Origin: Spirosoma luteum DSM 19990
GTDB taxonomy: Bacteria; Bacteroidota; Bacteroidia; Cytophagales; Spirosomataceae
NCBI RefSeq assembly: GCF_000374065.1
Contig: NZ_KB893245.1
Location: forward strand, 496,001 to 560,000
DNA: 64,000 nt
Reading direction: 5' to 3'
Shown here: positions 42,724-53,669 of the stretch, piece by piece
Position numbering within the stretch: the stretch's first letter is position 1
Layout of the letters: the number at the start of each line of letters is the position of its first letter
Notes under the pieces: generated by a model
Seen by the model: the letters and a program-made list of their open reading frames with translations, nothing else
What the model was told of the DNA's origin: nothing
The model's database searches: none
Made by a program: the position numbers and the translations under genes

Positions 42724-43560
42724 ATGAAAAAAAGCTTTGTACTGACACTGCTGTTCACGCTTTCGCTCACGTACTCATTCACGTTTGCCCAGCGCTACAA
42801 ACCCCGACCCGTTACAGGTTTGCTGGGCGCTTTCGGGGCCGAAGTGGCGTTGGTCAAAGAATCGCTGAAAAAGGCTAAGACGGTCTCAGTCGATGGGGTT
42901 CTTTTCACGACCGGGCGCATCGGAAAACAACGGGTGGTAGTGGCCGAAACGGGTATCGGCAAAGTGAATGCGGCCATGACAACAGCGTTGATGCTGGATC
43001 ATTTTCGTCCCCGGCGAGTGTTGTTTACGGGCATTGCGGGTGGCACAAATCCCGAGTTACAACCCGGTGACATTGTAATTGCCAAGCGAACAGCGCACCA
43101 TGATTACGGTTCCATCACTGATAAGAATACCCCGACCCGCCAAACCCGTAATGCCATTACCAAGCAGTTCAATCCAGCCTATTTTCCCGCCGATTCTGTA
43201 TTACTCCATCTGGCAGAGCAGGTGGTGAAAACGGTATCGCTGGAAGGTATTCCCCTGGAATCTGGCGGTGTTTCCAGTCGGCCGGTTAAGGTCATGACGG
43301 GCACCGTCGTGACGGGGGATGTCTTTGTGGCTTCGCCTGAGAAAGGCAAAAGTTTACGGGCTGATTTCGGGGCCGATGCCACCGAAATGGAAGGAGCCGC
43401 CATTGCGCAGGTCTGTTACCAGCTTCAGGTACCCTGCCTGATTATTCGCAGCCTGAGTGACCGCGCCGATGCAGAAGCACACATTGCCTACGATAAATTT
43501 TATCCAACTGCCGCCCGAAACTCCGCTAAAGTCGTTATTGCGCTCGTGAAGGCGTTGTGA
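42724..43560 (+). CDS. Exported MTA/SAH nucleosidase-like protein
   Basis: This is a phosphorylase/nucleosidase superfamily protein that splits purine nucleosides such as methylthioadenosine. A signal peptide (MKKSFVLTLLFTLSLTYSFTFAQ) starts at 42724; the longer frame to 42700 lacks good support. Catalytic residues are visible in LLGAFGAEVALV, ATEMEGAAIAQVC (ribose-binding Glu) and IRSLSDRAD (acid Asp). Cytoplasmic MTAN has no signal peptide, so this copy acts in the periplasm. It lies after a purine permease gene, although a strong hairpin separates the two transcripts. Confidence 0.85.
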   Translation: MKKSFVLTLLFTLSLTYSFTFAQRYKPRPVTGLLGAFGAEVALVKESLKKAKTVSVDGVLFTTGRIGKQRVVVAETGIGKVNAAMTTALMLDHFRPRRVLFTGIAGGTNPELQPGDIVIAKRTAHHDYGSITDKNTPTRQTRNAITKQFNPAYFPADSVLLHLAEQVVKTVSLEGIPLESGGVSSRPVKVMTGTVVTGDVFVASPEKGKSLRADFGADATEMEGAAIAQVCYQLQVPCLIIRSLSDRADAEAHIAYDKFYPTAARNSAKVVIALVKAL

Positions 43561-43562
43561 TA

Positions 43563-44291
43563 TTACAGGTATAAAGGTGCCATCTTCTGCCAGTCGTTGG
43601 CCTGGTGGGCGCGGCCATCCCAGCAATAGAGTTCATGCGCTACCTGCTTGGACCGAAGCGTTTCGCTTAGGGTAAGGTTGCTGGGTAAAAACGGGTCCGC
43701 TGTGCCAACGGTCATCACAATTTGTAGTCGGCGCAAGTGATTGAGTGCTTCGCAATCGCCCAGGTTCGGCAAAAAATGATTGGGACTGTGGAAGTAGATC
43801 TCTTCGTCGTAGTAATCATCAAACAGACCACGAAATTCGGCCACTGGTTCCGACAAACTGTAACGGCCGCTAAATGCCACTACTTTGGCGAACCATTGCG
43901 GATGCCGAAGCGCAATGTTCATGGCGTGGTAAGCCCCCAGGCTACACCCGTGCGAAATCATAAACGGTTGTGGGTTCTTCAGGCGGGAGAGCGTCAAAAC
44001 TTCCTGTAAAATGTACTGTTCGTACTGTCCATGCCGCCGAATACGGTCGCAGGGGGATACGTGGCGGTTATAAATGCTTTCCCGATCGATACTATCGACG
44101 CAATACAACTGTAGCCAACCCCTCTCAAGTTTGTCGGTTAATGCCTCTACAAGTCCCAGGTCTTCATATTCATGAAATCGTCCCCGGCGGGTAGGGTAAA
44201 CCAGCACCCGCGCCCCGGCGTGGCCGAAAACAAGCAATTCCATATCGCGGTTCAGGTTCGGGCTAAACCACTTGTGATACTCGCGGTGCAT
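43563..44291 (-). CDS. Putative esterase (alpha/beta hydrolase)
   Basis: This cytoplasmic alpha/beta hydrolase belongs to the esterase D-like group. The nucleophile elbow is SHGCSLGAYH. The acid and His are suggested by VGTADPFLPS and WDGRAHQANDW. An early MHREYHKWFSPNLNRDMELLVFGHAGARVLVYPT is the recognisable family opening, so I start at 44291; a frame to 44324 adds 11 residues. It is the last gene of a run of minus-strand genes after the SGNH hydrolase (58-nt gap). The natural ester substrate is unknown. Confidence 0.85.
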   Translation of the reverse strand: MHREYHKWFSPNLNRDMELLVFGHAGARVLVYPTRRGRFHEYEDLGLVEALTDKLERGWLQLYCVDSIDRESIYNRHVSPCDRIRRHGQYEQYILQEVLTLSRLKNPQPFMISHGCSLGAYHAMNIALRHPQWFAKVVAFSGRYSLSEPVAEFRGLFDDYYDEEIYFHSPNHFLPNLGDCEALNHLRRLQIVMTVGTADPFLPSNLTLSETLRSKQVAHELYCWDGRAHQANDWQKMAPLYL

Positions 44292-44349
44292 ACCATTCCG
44301 TTTTAAGAAGTAGTGAAATTGCACGCTTTTACAGTAACAACGAAGTCTC

Positions 44350-44958
44350 CTAGATGAACAAATCGTTAAAAATTCGGGCCTGTTGCTGAAACGTCTGCGC
44401 CCATATCTGATACCCAGCCGGGCTTAGGTGCAATCCATCGTTTTCGAAGAACTCCTGCCGTGGGCTACCATGCTGGTCCAGCAAGGGCGTTGTCATATCG
44501 ATGTACTGCCAGTCGGGGTACTGCTCAATTTCGCGACTGATCAATCTGTTTGTGTACTGAATTTCATCCGCAATTCCCCAGCGGGCCAGACTGATTTTTA
44601 CCGACAGAAAATAAAGCGGTACGTCAGGTAGTAAGGTACGCATTTTACCGGCAAAAGCGCAGAAGAACTGGTATATTTCTTCAGGGTGTCGGCCGTTCCC
44701 CAGGTCATTATCACCCGCGTAAAACACAACGGCTTTCGGTAGGGTTGGTGCCACTATTCGCTCAAAAAACCAGGTGCAGGCTGCCAGCGTTGAACCGCCA
44801 AAACCCAGATTCAGGGTGTCGAGGTGGGGGAAATCCTGGTCCAGTGTTGTCCATAACCGAATGGATGAACTGCCATAAAAAACTGTCTTCTCTGTTGCTG
44901 GTGCAAGGGTTTGCACTTTTTCTTCCAATAACCGAACGTCGGCTTCATACCAAATCAT
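44350..44958 (-). CDS. SGNH/GDSL hydrolase
   Basis: This 202-residue hydrolase has all four SGNH blocks: a nucleophile Ser in FYGSSSIRLW (about residue 30), the Gly block NLGFGGST, the Asn block YAGDNDLGNG, and the Asp-His pair in NDGLHLSPAGY. There is no signal peptide. It begins 3 nt after metX ends, so it is part of the same transcript. Such enzymes remove acetyl or acyl groups from sugars or lipids. A link to methionine synthesis is not obvious. Confidence 0.9.
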   Translation of the reverse strand: MIWYEADVRLLEEKVQTLAPATEKTVFYGSSSIRLWTTLDQDFPHLDTLNLGFGGSTLAACTWFFERIVAPTLPKAVVFYAGDNDLGNGRHPEEIYQFFCAFAGKMRTLLPDVPLYFLSVKISLARWGIADEIQYTNRLISREIEQYPDWQYIDMTTPLLDQHGSPRQEFFENDGLHLSPAGYQIWAQTFQQQARIFNDLFI

Positions 44959-44961
44959 ACA

Positions 44962-46041
44962 TCATTGATTAACAGGCTCAGTGCCAATTGTATCTCTGTT
45001 TATAGGTGGAGCTATGGCTGATTCGCCAGCCTGCATCCATTTCCGGATAATTGTAGTGAGTGGTCGAAATTCAATTAAAAAACCATCGTGCCCATATAAC
45101 GAATCAATCTCCTCGTAAGACGCATTATGAATGTGACGGGCCAGAAATTGCTGTTCTGACGGTGGAAACAGCAAATCGGACCGAATACCGACGACTAATG
45201 TTCGGGCCTTAATCTGGCCCAGTGCATTGAGAATACTACCCCGGTTGCGCCCCACATTGTGCGAGTCCATGATTTTAGTAAGCAGCCAGTAGGTAAAGGC
45301 GTTGAACCGTTCCACTATTTTCTCGCCCTGGTATCGCTGGTAACCGGCCGCTTTGTAGCCATCAAGCTGTTCATTATTGTCGAGTGCCTGCGTAAAGCCG
45401 TACGTATCGTAGTTTCGGTACGAAATCATGGCCATGGCCCGGGCCGCTTTCATTCCCGCCAACCCGGCATTGTCGCAGTTTTCGGCCCAGGTAGGATCGG
45501 CTTCTATCGCCATCCGCTGCGATTCATTGAAGGCAATGCACCAGGGAGAGGCCATAGCACTGGCGGCAATCAGTATCAGATTGTCGATAAGGCCGGGGTG
45601 CAGAATAGCCCACTCTACTGCCTGCTCACCCCCCAGCGAACCGCCGATGCAGGTGCGGATTTTTTCGATGTTCAGTTCCTGCCGTAGCAAATCAAAAGCA
45701 TTGACAATGTCCCGAACCGTAACGGCAGGAAATGCGTGATGATACGGTTTTGCCGTTGCCGGATTAACAGACAAAGGCCCGGTAGACCCATAACACGAGC
45801 CAAGCACGTTGGCACAGATAATAAAATCCGTTGCCGGGTCAAAGTACTTGCCCGGTCCAACCATGCCGCCCCACCAGTCGGCCACGTTGGCATTGCCGGT
45901 CAGGGCATGGCACACCCACACGACGTTCGACCGGTCGGCATTGAGCGTACCGCGTGTGGTGTAGGCTAGTCGGAAACCCGGCAGGCTTGCTCCCGATTCG
46001 AGCGGGAACGAATATTTATAATCGAAGTAAGTCAGGTCCAA
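44962..46041 (-). CDS. metX: Homoserine O-acetyltransferase
   Basis: MetX activates homoserine with acetyl-CoA for methionine synthesis by direct sulfhydrylation. The 359-residue alpha/beta hydrolase fold shows CHALTGNANVADWW, the Ser135 nucleophile in CIGGSLGGEQAVEWA, an Asp in VGIRSDLLFPP and a His in SLYGHDGFLIE. The product is the substrate of MetY, encoded just upstream. A 23-bp hairpin lies between metY and metX, which may reduce read-through or protect RNA. Both genes would respond to the SAM riboswitch if co-transcribed. SGNH hydrolase follows 3 nt later. Confidence 0.96.
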   Translation of the reverse strand: MDLTYFDYKYSFPLESGASLPGFRLAYTTRGTLNADRSNVVWVCHALTGNANVADWWGGMVGPGKYFDPATDFIICANVLGSCYGSTGPLSVNPATAKPYHHAFPAVTVRDIVNAFDLLRQELNIEKIRTCIGGSLGGEQAVEWAILHPGLIDNLILIAASAMASPWCIAFNESQRMAIEADPTWAENCDNAGLAGMKAARAMAMISYRNYDTYGFTQALDNNEQLDGYKAAGYQRYQGEKIVERFNAFTYWLLTKIMDSHNVGRNRGSILNALGQIKARTLVVGIRSDLLFPPSEQQFLARHIHNASYEEIDSLYGHDGFLIEFRPLTTIIRKWMQAGESAIAPPINRDTIGTEPVNQ

Positions 46042-46058
46042 TCAACAGGTAGTTTGTG

Positions 46059-46107
46059 GTTTGTAGTTTGCCGTTCGTAGTGCAACTACGAACGGCAAAC
46101 TACAAAC
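46059..46107. repeat. 23-bp perfect hairpin built of heptads, between metY and metX
   Basis: Bases 46059-46081 pair perfectly with 46085-46107 around a 3-nt loop. The left arm is heptad-periodic (AGTTTGT, GGTTTGT, AGTTTGC, CGTTCGT from 46051). It lies between two genes that should be co-transcribed. Confidence 0.8.
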
Positions 46108-46110
46108 GGC

Positions 46111-47445
<1,335 letters not shown>

Positions 47446-47496
47446 TTAAGCAGCAGGCTTTGTGCTGTCATCTGCCTTCGGCGTATAGCCATACAT
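47446..47496 (-). CDS. Possible second leader peptide upstream of metY
   Basis: A 16-codon frame (MYGYTPKADDSTKPAA) begins at ATG 47496 and ends at a TAA, 21 nt before the metY start. There is no other support for its translation. Confidence 0.15.
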   Translation of the reverse strand: MYGYTPKADDSTKPAA

Positions 47497-47540
47497 ACGA
47501 CAAACCCTCCCGGTTTTCGTGAGCAATTAGTGGTGAATTC

Positions 47541-47582
47541 TCAGTAAGCCCTCCGGGGCATACATGACCAGATGTAGCGCAT
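47541..47582 (-). CDS. Possible micro-ORF just after the SAM riboswitch
   Basis: A 13-codon frame (MRYIWSCMPRRAY) begins at ATG 47582, 9 nt after the P1 stem of the aptamer ends. If translated it would be the first start codon under riboswitch control. The evidence is only position. Confidence 0.2.
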   Translation of the reverse strand: MRYIWSCMPRRAY

Positions 47583-47591
47583 AGTAGTTCC

Positions 47592-47696
47592 GATTTATAG
47601 TCCCTAAAATAACTTTAGGCAGGAGTTAGCACCTTGCCATGTGGTAGGTTGCCAGCGGTTTGCAGAGCCTGATCTCTCCCCGCTTCTGTATAAATC
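47592..47696 (-). promoter_or_regulatory. SAM-I (S box) riboswitch
   Basis: On the minus strand this 105-nt stretch folds as an S box. P1 is GATTTATA pairing with TATAAATC at the two ends (47696-47689 and 47599-47592). P2 starts at GCGG/CCGC with the kink-turn GAGA side. The core AACCGCTGGCAACC and the later GGCAAGGTGCTAACTCCTGCC match the family. P4 is CCTAAA-TTTAGG. It lies about 170 nt before metY. It should sense S-adenosylmethionine and turn down metY/metX. The expression platform is not a classic terminator and may act on translation. Confidence 0.93.
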
Positions 47697-47984
47697 AACG
47701 CGCGCTGGTGTAGTTGGAAATAGCGCGAAGCAATTGACTTGATGGCGCAAGTATACTAGCCAGACGGCGAGATTCCAAACGGGAGTCAGCCGAAATGCAC
47801 GAATGGGTGAATAAATGGGTAGGCCAACGAATAGGCCTTTTCACCGTCATGAAATCGTTTTGTTGATTTTGCCGTTATTTTTAGAAACGGGTTGATTTTA
47901 CGATTTGAGTCGAAAAAACGTGTCTTTTTGCTAATCTGATCAACGAAAACAGTTTCTTATAGCCTTACACCGCTGCAACTATTT

Positions 47985-49568
47985 ATGCACTACCGCTTAT
48001 CTGCCGACCCTACTTTGCCCCATTACATTGCCGTTGAAGCCTATTTAGCCGCCATCACCACGCCGGCCGTTGAGTTGCAGTTGCCTGCCTGGCGACCAGG
48101 CCGCTACGAGTTGCAGAACTTTGCCAAAAACATTCAGCGGTTCGATATTGTGGATGGAGCGGGGAAACCCCTGCCGTTTCACAAAATCACCAAAGACCGC
48201 TGGCGCATACAAACGAATGGGGTAACAGAGCTGGTTGCCCGGTATAATTATCACGCCCTGTTGGCCACCCCCTACCAGCTCAATGCGGGTAGTAGCTTCA
48301 TTAGCGACACACTCCTGTACGTTAACCCCGTCAATCTTTGCCTGTATGCCGAGGGGCGTATTGATGAGCCCTGCACGCTGGAGATAGGCGTTCCTGATAG
48401 CTGGACGCTGGCCTGTGGCCTGAAACAACAGGACGCAACTACGTTGCTGGCGGCTGATTTTTACGAACTGGTCGATTGTCCGCTCATAGCGGCACCCGTG
48501 CTGCAACACATTCAGTATACGGTGGGGGATACCCCTTTCCACGTCTGGATTCAGGGGGGGCGACGAACCGATGGAGCTCCCACGTTCGATGCCGAACGGA
48601 TACAGCGGGATTTCAGGCGGTTTTCAGAAACGCAACTGACCCTTTTTGGCGAGTTTCCCGAAGAGGCTTACCATTTTTTGACCCTTATTTTGCCCGTACC
48701 TTATTACCACGGGGTGGAACATCGTACCAGTACGGTGCTCGTTCTGGGGCCAAATGATGAGGGCGAAGGATTATATCAGGATTTGCTGGGTGTAGCTTCA
48801 CACGAGTTGTTTCACGCCTGGAATATTATCCGAATCCGTCCGGCTGAACTGCTTCCGTACAATTTTACGCGGGAAAACTATTTTACCACCTGTTTTGTGG
48901 CCGAGGGTGTAACAACCTACTACGGTGATTTGATGCTTCGGCAGTCGGGCATTTTTTCGGATGAAGACTACCTGAAAGAATTACAGGTGCTGTTTAAACG
49001 ACACTTCGAGAACAGCGGACTTGCCTTCCAGTCGCTGACGGAATCGTCATGGGATTTGTGGCTCGATGGGTACGAGAAGGGAGTACCCGACCGTAAAGTA
49101 TCCGTTTACCACAAAGGGGCTATTGCTGCCCTGATTCTCGATTTACACATTCGCCGGGCCACGAACCACACCCGTTCGCTGGACAACGTCATGCAACAAA
49201 TGTGGCAGCAATTCGGCAAGCCTTTTATCGGCTATACGCTGGACGATTACCGGACTATAACCGAATTGGTGGCGGGCGAGTCGCTGGCCTGGTATTATGA
49301 CCTGTGCATTTTTGGCAATGAGCCGCTCCAGCCCAAGCTAAATGAGTATTTAGCCTGGGTGGGTTTACAGGTCGTTCAGGAAGAACCCATTGCCGAACAG
49401 GCCGGCGGTATCCGACTCCTGGAACTGGATGATGCTGGTGCCGACGGCCTGCTGAGCCGTCAGCACCAGATGCGGTGGTTTGGCAACCCGCTCACTGAGC
49501 CAGCGCACGAGGGACAGGCTGAATTGGTGTCGGAACAAAAACCGGGAAAGGACGTAGTTGCCAAGTAG
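47985..49568 (+). CDS. M61 family metallopeptidase
   Basis: M61 is a glycyl-aminopeptidase-like zinc family. The N-terminal beta-sandwich begins HYRLSADPTLPHYIAVEAYL and the catalytic domain has the zinc motif HELFHAWN (His273, Glu274, His277), with a third ligand probably in FVAEGVTTYYGDLM. The 527-residue protein has no signal peptide and lacks most of the C-terminal PDZ domain that many family members have. It is divergent from the metY leader. Its substrate is unknown. It is probably monocistronic, as an 81-nt gap precedes the GH130 gene. Confidence 0.93.
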   Translation: MHYRLSADPTLPHYIAVEAYLAAITTPAVELQLPAWRPGRYELQNFAKNIQRFDIVDGAGKPLPFHKITKDRWRIQTNGVTELVARYNYHALLATPYQLNAGSSFISDTLLYVNPVNLCLYAEGRIDEPCTLEIGVPDSWTLACGLKQQDATTLLAADFYELVDCPLIAAPVLQHIQYTVGDTPFHVWIQGGRRTDGAPTFDAERIQRDFRRFSETQLTLFGEFPEEAYHFLTLILPVPYYHGVEHRTSTVLVLGPNDEGEGLYQDLLGVASHELFHAWNIIRIRPAELLPYNFTRENYFTTCFVAEGVTTYYGDLMLRQSGIFSDEDYLKELQVLFKRHFENSGLAFQSLTESSWDLWLDGYEKGVPDRKVSVYHKGAIAALILDLHIRRATNHTRSLDNVMQQMWQQFGKPFIGYTLDDYRTITELVAGESLAWYYDLCIFGNEPLQPKLNEYLAWVGLQVVQEEPIAEQAGGIRLLELDDAGADGLLSRQHQMRWFGNPLTEPAHEGQAELVSEQKPGKDVVAK

Positions 49569-49649
49569 GCACTCCGTGTGATGCCTGTCCGCTTCTAGTA
49601 GCCTGACCGCTAATTCTGCTTTAACGTATTTCCCCTTATCATCAAAATC

Positions 49650-50726
49650 ATGGTAAAACAGCTTTGTCTGCTCTTTCTTCTTCCCAGCCTGCTACTGGCC
49701 CAGCCAAAACCCGAAAAGCCGTGGATGCTGGGGCCTTTCAAGAAAGAGAATGCGAACAACCCTATCCTGAGTGCTAAATCAGGCACTACCTTCTATTGCC
49801 CCGTGCGGAAAGAGACCATTCAGTGGGAACAAAAAGACGTGTATAATCCGGCGGCAGTAGTGCGCAACAACAAAGTGTACATGATCTACCGGGCCGAAGA
49901 CACAGTCCGAAGCGTGGGGGGGACATCGCGTTTGGGACTGGCTGTCAGTACGGATGGAATCCACTTCAACCGAATGCCCAGGCCCGTCTTTTATCCGGAC
50001 AATGACCCCATGAAAATCTACGAATGGGAGGGGGGTTGCGAAGACCCGCGTGTGGTAGAAAGCCCCAACGGGGTGTATGTGCTGACCTATACGGCGTACG
50101 ACGGCGACAAAGCCCGACTCTGCGTAGCTACCTCGCGCAACCTCACCGACTGGCATAAACAGGGGCTGGCTTTTGCTGACGACCGCAACAGCTGGTCGAA
50201 ATCGGGTGCTATTGTGTGCAAACGAATCGGTAGTCGGCTGGTAGCCCAGAAAATAAACGGTAAATACTGGATGTACTGGGGCGACCAGCCCCAGCTTCGT
50301 CTGGCCACGTCCGACAACCTCCTGCACTGGACACCCTTGGAAAACAATGCCGGACAGCCATTGGTGGTGGCCGAGTCGCGGAAGGGTAAATACGACTCCC
50401 GCCTGCTTGAACCCGGCCCCTTTGCCATGCTTACCAGTAAGGGTATCCTGCTGATTTACAACGGCATGAATGCCGACCAGAATGGGGACGATGTCCTACC
50501 CAAAGGGGCGTATACGGGGGGGCAGCTCCTGTTCGATGCCAGTGACCCGACTAAACTTATCGACCGTTCCGATACGTATTTTATTAAACCCGACCAGCCG
50601 TACGAAATGGAAGGGCAGGTAAACCAAGTCGTTTTTCTGGAAGGGATGGTGCCTTTTAAAGGCCGCTGGTTTTTGTACTACGGCACCGCCGACTCGAAAA
50701 TTGGTGTAGCTGTTGCGAATCAATAA
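49650..50726 (+). CDS. Secreted GH130-family glycosidase/phosphorylase
   Basis: GH130 has a five-bladed beta-propeller and acts on mannose-containing oligosaccharides as phosphorylases or hydrolases. The 358-residue protein has a short signal peptide (MVKQLCLLFLLPSLLLAQ). Family motifs are DVYNPAAVVRNNKVYMIYRAED, GGCEDPRVVESPNGVYVLTY and DSRLLEPGPFAM. Export makes a hydrolase more likely than a phosphorylase, which needs cytoplasmic phosphate-sugar use, but this is inference. It is followed 30 nt later by an amidase gene. Confidence 0.88.
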   Translation: MVKQLCLLFLLPSLLLAQPKPEKPWMLGPFKKENANNPILSAKSGTTFYCPVRKETIQWEQKDVYNPAAVVRNNKVYMIYRAEDTVRSVGGTSRLGLAVSTDGIHFNRMPRPVFYPDNDPMKIYEWEGGCEDPRVVESPNGVYVLTYTAYDGDKARLCVATSRNLTDWHKQGLAFADDRNSWSKSGAIVCKRIGSRLVAQKINGKYWMYWGDQPQLRLATSDNLLHWTPLENNAGQPLVVAESRKGKYDSRLLEPGPFAMLTSKGILLIYNGMNADQNGDDVLPKGAYTGGQLLFDASDPTKLIDRSDTYFIKPDQPYEMEGQVNQVVFLEGMVPFKGRWFLYYGTADSKIGVAVANQ

Positions 50727-50756
50727 AATGATAACTACCTACTGCTGAACGCAACC

Positions 50757-52286
50757 ATGCAACCCTTCGCCCCAAAGGCCCTGTCTTTCGAGGAGTACGT
50801 CAAACACGATGCCACGGCTTTGGCTGAACTGGTCCAGACCGGACAGACTACGTCTGGTGAGCTTTTGCAAACGGCTATTGCCCGCGCTGAAGCCGTTAAC
50901 CCAACGCTAAACGCCATCGTTACACCCCTGTATGACCAAGGGCGTACGATGGCCGCCCATGTACCGGCAGATGGTCCCTTTTGCGGGGTGCCATTTTTGC
51001 TGAAAGACCTGGAAATGGAATGGGCTGGAACGCCCATGAAATCCGGTAGTAAGGGGTACCAGAACTATGTTTCCACTACCGATAGCGAAGTAGTCAAACG
51101 GCTAAAAAAGGCTGGACTCGTATTCTTCGGCAAAACAAACACGCCTGAATTCGGGCTGACACCCTACACGGAGTCAACGCTCTACGGCCCGGCCCGTAAT
51201 CCCTGGAAACTGACTCACTCGCCGGGAGGGTCTAGTGGTGGTTCGGCCGCTGCCGTGGCCGCTGGCATTGTACCCGCGGCTACGGCTAGTGATGGGGGCG
51301 GTTCTATCCGCATTCCGGCTTCCTGTTGCGGCCTGTTCGGGTTAAAACCATCGCGGGGGCGCGTTACACTGGGTCCGCGTTTTGGTGAACTATGGAATGG
51401 GGCGGTAGCGGGCCATGCCGTTACGCGGAGTGTGCGCGACAGTGCGGGTCTGCTGGATGTTATTGCGGGTGGCCCGACGTACCGTCCGCTGGCTGGTGAA
51501 CCCTACAGTATTGCCCCGCCCGAACGGCCATTCCGGGAGGAAGTGGGCCGGGAGCCGGGTAAACTACGAATCGCTTTTTCTACCCAGTCGCTTATGCCCT
51601 TACAGGTAACGGACCCGGAATGCGTTAACGCCGTACAGGAAACGGCCCGACTACTCGAACGCCTGGGGCATAGCGTTGACGAAGTGCCGTTACCCTATGA
51701 GAAAACCATTGTAACGGAGACTTTTTTTGTAAACGTACTCAGCGAAACAGCGGCCGTACTGCGTGAATTGGGTGATTATCTGGGGAGACCCGTTCGGCGC
51801 AGCGATGTGGAACTAAATACTTGGGCACAGGCCCGGCTGGCCGAGGGCTTTTCGGCCGCTGACGCAGCGTACCAGAAACGCCGTTGGAATACGCTGAACC
51901 GACGTATGGGGCAACTCCATGAAACCTACGACCTGTTTTTAACGCCAACGTTGCCGCGTCCGCCTATCGAAATTGGGGCCTTTCAGAACAAATCATCCGA
52001 ACAGCGACTACTCAAATTGGTGGATTCTTACGGAGGATTGAAGTACCTGAAAGGCAGTAAAACGGTAGAGGCTCTGGCCGAACGGTCGCTGGGGTACATC
52101 TCGTTTACGGTAATTACCAACATGACGGGCCAGCCATCCATGTCCGTACCCTTACACTGGTCGGCAAACGGGTTGCCTGTCGGGGTGATGTTTGCGGCTA
52201 AACTCGGGGACGAAGCAACACTGTTCCGGCTGGCAGGGCAACTGGAGCAGGAGAAACCCTGGTTTGATAAACGGCCGGTTTTATAA
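50757..52286 (+). CDS. Amidase (amidase signature family)
   Basis: This 509-residue hydrolase belongs to the amidase-signature family. The Ser-cisSer-Lys triad is complete: Lys83 in FLLKDLEM, cis-Ser159 in [16 protein letters not shown] and nucleophile Ser183 in [18 protein letters not shown]. There is no signal peptide. It resembles broad-range aliphatic or aryl amidases more than the GatA subunit of the tRNA amidotransferase, since no gatB or gatC lies nearby. It starts 30 nt after the GH130 gene and may share its transcript. Confidence 0.93.
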   Translation: MQPFAPKALSFEEYVKHDATALAELVQTGQTTSGELLQTAIARAEAVNPTLNAIVTPLYDQGRTMAAHVPADGPFCGVPFLLKDLEMEWAGTPMKSGSKGYQNYVSTTDSEVVKRLKKAGLVFFGKTNTPEFGLTPYTESTLYGPARNPWKLTHSPGGSSGGSAAAVAAGIVPAATASDGGGSIRIPASCCGLFGLKPSRGRVTLGPRFGELWNGAVAGHAVTRSVRDSAGLLDVIAGGPTYRPLAGEPYSIAPPERPFREEVGREPGKLRIAFSTQSLMPLQVTDPECVNAVQETARLLERLGHSVDEVPLPYEKTIVTETFFVNVLSETAAVLRELGDYLGRPVRRSDVELNTWAQARLAEGFSAADAAYQKRRWNTLNRRMGQLHETYDLFLTPTLPRPPIEIGAFQNKSSEQRLLKLVDSYGGLKYLKGSKTVEALAERSLGYISFTVITNMTGQPSMSVPLHWSANGLPVGVMFAAKLGDEATLFRLAGQLEQEKPWFDKRPVL

Positions 52287-52438
52287 GAGTTACTCTTTTT
52301 ATGAACGTGAATTTATAGCTGCGCCTGATTAAGCATTATCAGTCGATTAGCGCTAATAAAACCACCCGCCAGAACACGTTGCAGGCATGGAATAAGGTCG
52401 CACCGAAGAAAGTGTAAGGGGGAGTCATTGTTGTGTGT

Positions 52439-53656
52439 TTACTCGCTGTAATCCAGTTCTTTCCCGAACGTCTCCTCTATCGTTATCAGCGCCCAGAATC
52501 CAATACCGAAACAGACAAAGGCTACGATAGCCCCCGCTTCAATGACGCCCATCGTCTGTTTCATCGCCTGGAAAGCGGGGATAGTAAGCAACGTGGTGGC
52601 CCGTACATTGTTGGCAACGGATGTGGTAGCCGTAGCCCGCAAATTGGTCCCGAAACTTTCGGCAGTTATGGTCAGGAACATAGCAATATACCCAATCCCA
52701 AACCCCAAGGCTACACAAACGGCGTAGAAGGCACCAGCGGTGCCAATACCACCAAACAAATAAATGACGACAAAGAAGAAGGTCAATCCCATCATCAGGC
52801 CAATGGCTTTCCGGCGCGAGCGAAGCCACTGACTCAGAAAGCCGCTGAACAAGTCGCCAGTAACGGTGCCGATATACGTAAACATAACGCAACGGCCCGG
52901 CTGTATGACCTCCTCAATTCCTATCGCTTTGCCAAACTCATTCCCAAAGGTGGCCAGAATACCAATAATCAGATAGGTGGGAACGGCAATACCCATGCAG
53001 CGCAGATAGCGTAAGGTAGTTGCCCGGTTACGAAACAAAGCCCAGAAATTTCCCCGTACCACGCCTGCTTCCTGTGCCCGTTTGAACATACCGGATTCCA
53101 ATATACTTACCCGCAGGACCAATAACCCCAGGCCTAGCCCGCCACCGATAAAATAAGTTGTCCGCCAGTCGAAGAGAGAAACCGTAAAATAGGCCACTAC
53201 GGCGCCCAGCAGGCCCACACTGGCTACGAGTGAGGAGCCATAGCCGCGCAAGCGGGGTGGCAAAATTTCACTTACCAGGGTTATACCCGCCCCCAGTTCA
53301 CCGGCCAGCCCTACACCAGCCACTAACCGAAGAATAGCATATAATTGCGGATCCCGGACGAAACCACAGGCTACATTGGCCAGAGAATACGTGATTATAC
53401 TCCCGAAAAGAACAGACAAACGTCCACGCTTATCGCCCAATATACCCCATAGAATTCCCCCAATCAGGAGGCCTGCCTGCTGGTAGTTAAGAATACGCCC
53501 GCCAACGAGAGAAACATCGGCTTCTGACAGGCCCAAATCGTGCAGGCTTGGTACCCGTACGATGTTGAACAATAGCAGGTCATACACATCGACGAAGTAA
53601 CCCAGAGCCGCCACGATAACCGGCAGGGTAAAAAGAGGGCGGATATTCGTGTTCAT
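52439..53656 (-). CDS. MFS transporter
   Basis: This 405-residue protein has about 12 transmembrane helices and the MFS loop motif GDKRGRLSVLFGS between helices 2 and 3. Other typical parts are GVGLAGELGAGITLVSEILPPRLRGYGSS, common in metabolite:H+ symporters that carry organic acids or sugars. Its substrate is not known. It lies downstream of the SSS symporter gene on the same strand, with a 19-bp hairpin in between, so read-through may be limited. Confidence 0.92.
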   Translation of the reverse strand: MNTNIRPLFTLPVIVAALGYFVDVYDLLLFNIVRVPSLHDLGLSEADVSLVGGRILNYQQAGLLIGGILWGILGDKRGRLSVLFGSIITYSLANVACGFVRDPQLYAILRLVAGVGLAGELGAGITLVSEILPPRLRGYGSSLVASVGLLGAVVAYFTVSLFDWRTTYFIGGGLGLGLLVLRVSILESGMFKRAQEAGVVRGNFWALFRNRATTLRYLRCMGIAVPTYLIIGILATFGNEFGKAIGIEEVIQPGRCVMFTYIGTVTGDLFSGFLSQWLRSRRKAIGLMMGLTFFFVVIYLFGGIGTAGAFYAVCVALGFGIGYIAMFLTITAESFGTNLRATATTSVANNVRATTLLTIPAFQAMKQTMGVIEAGAIVAFVCFGIGFWALITIEETFGKELDYSE

Positions 53657-53669
53657 TTCAGGTAATATG

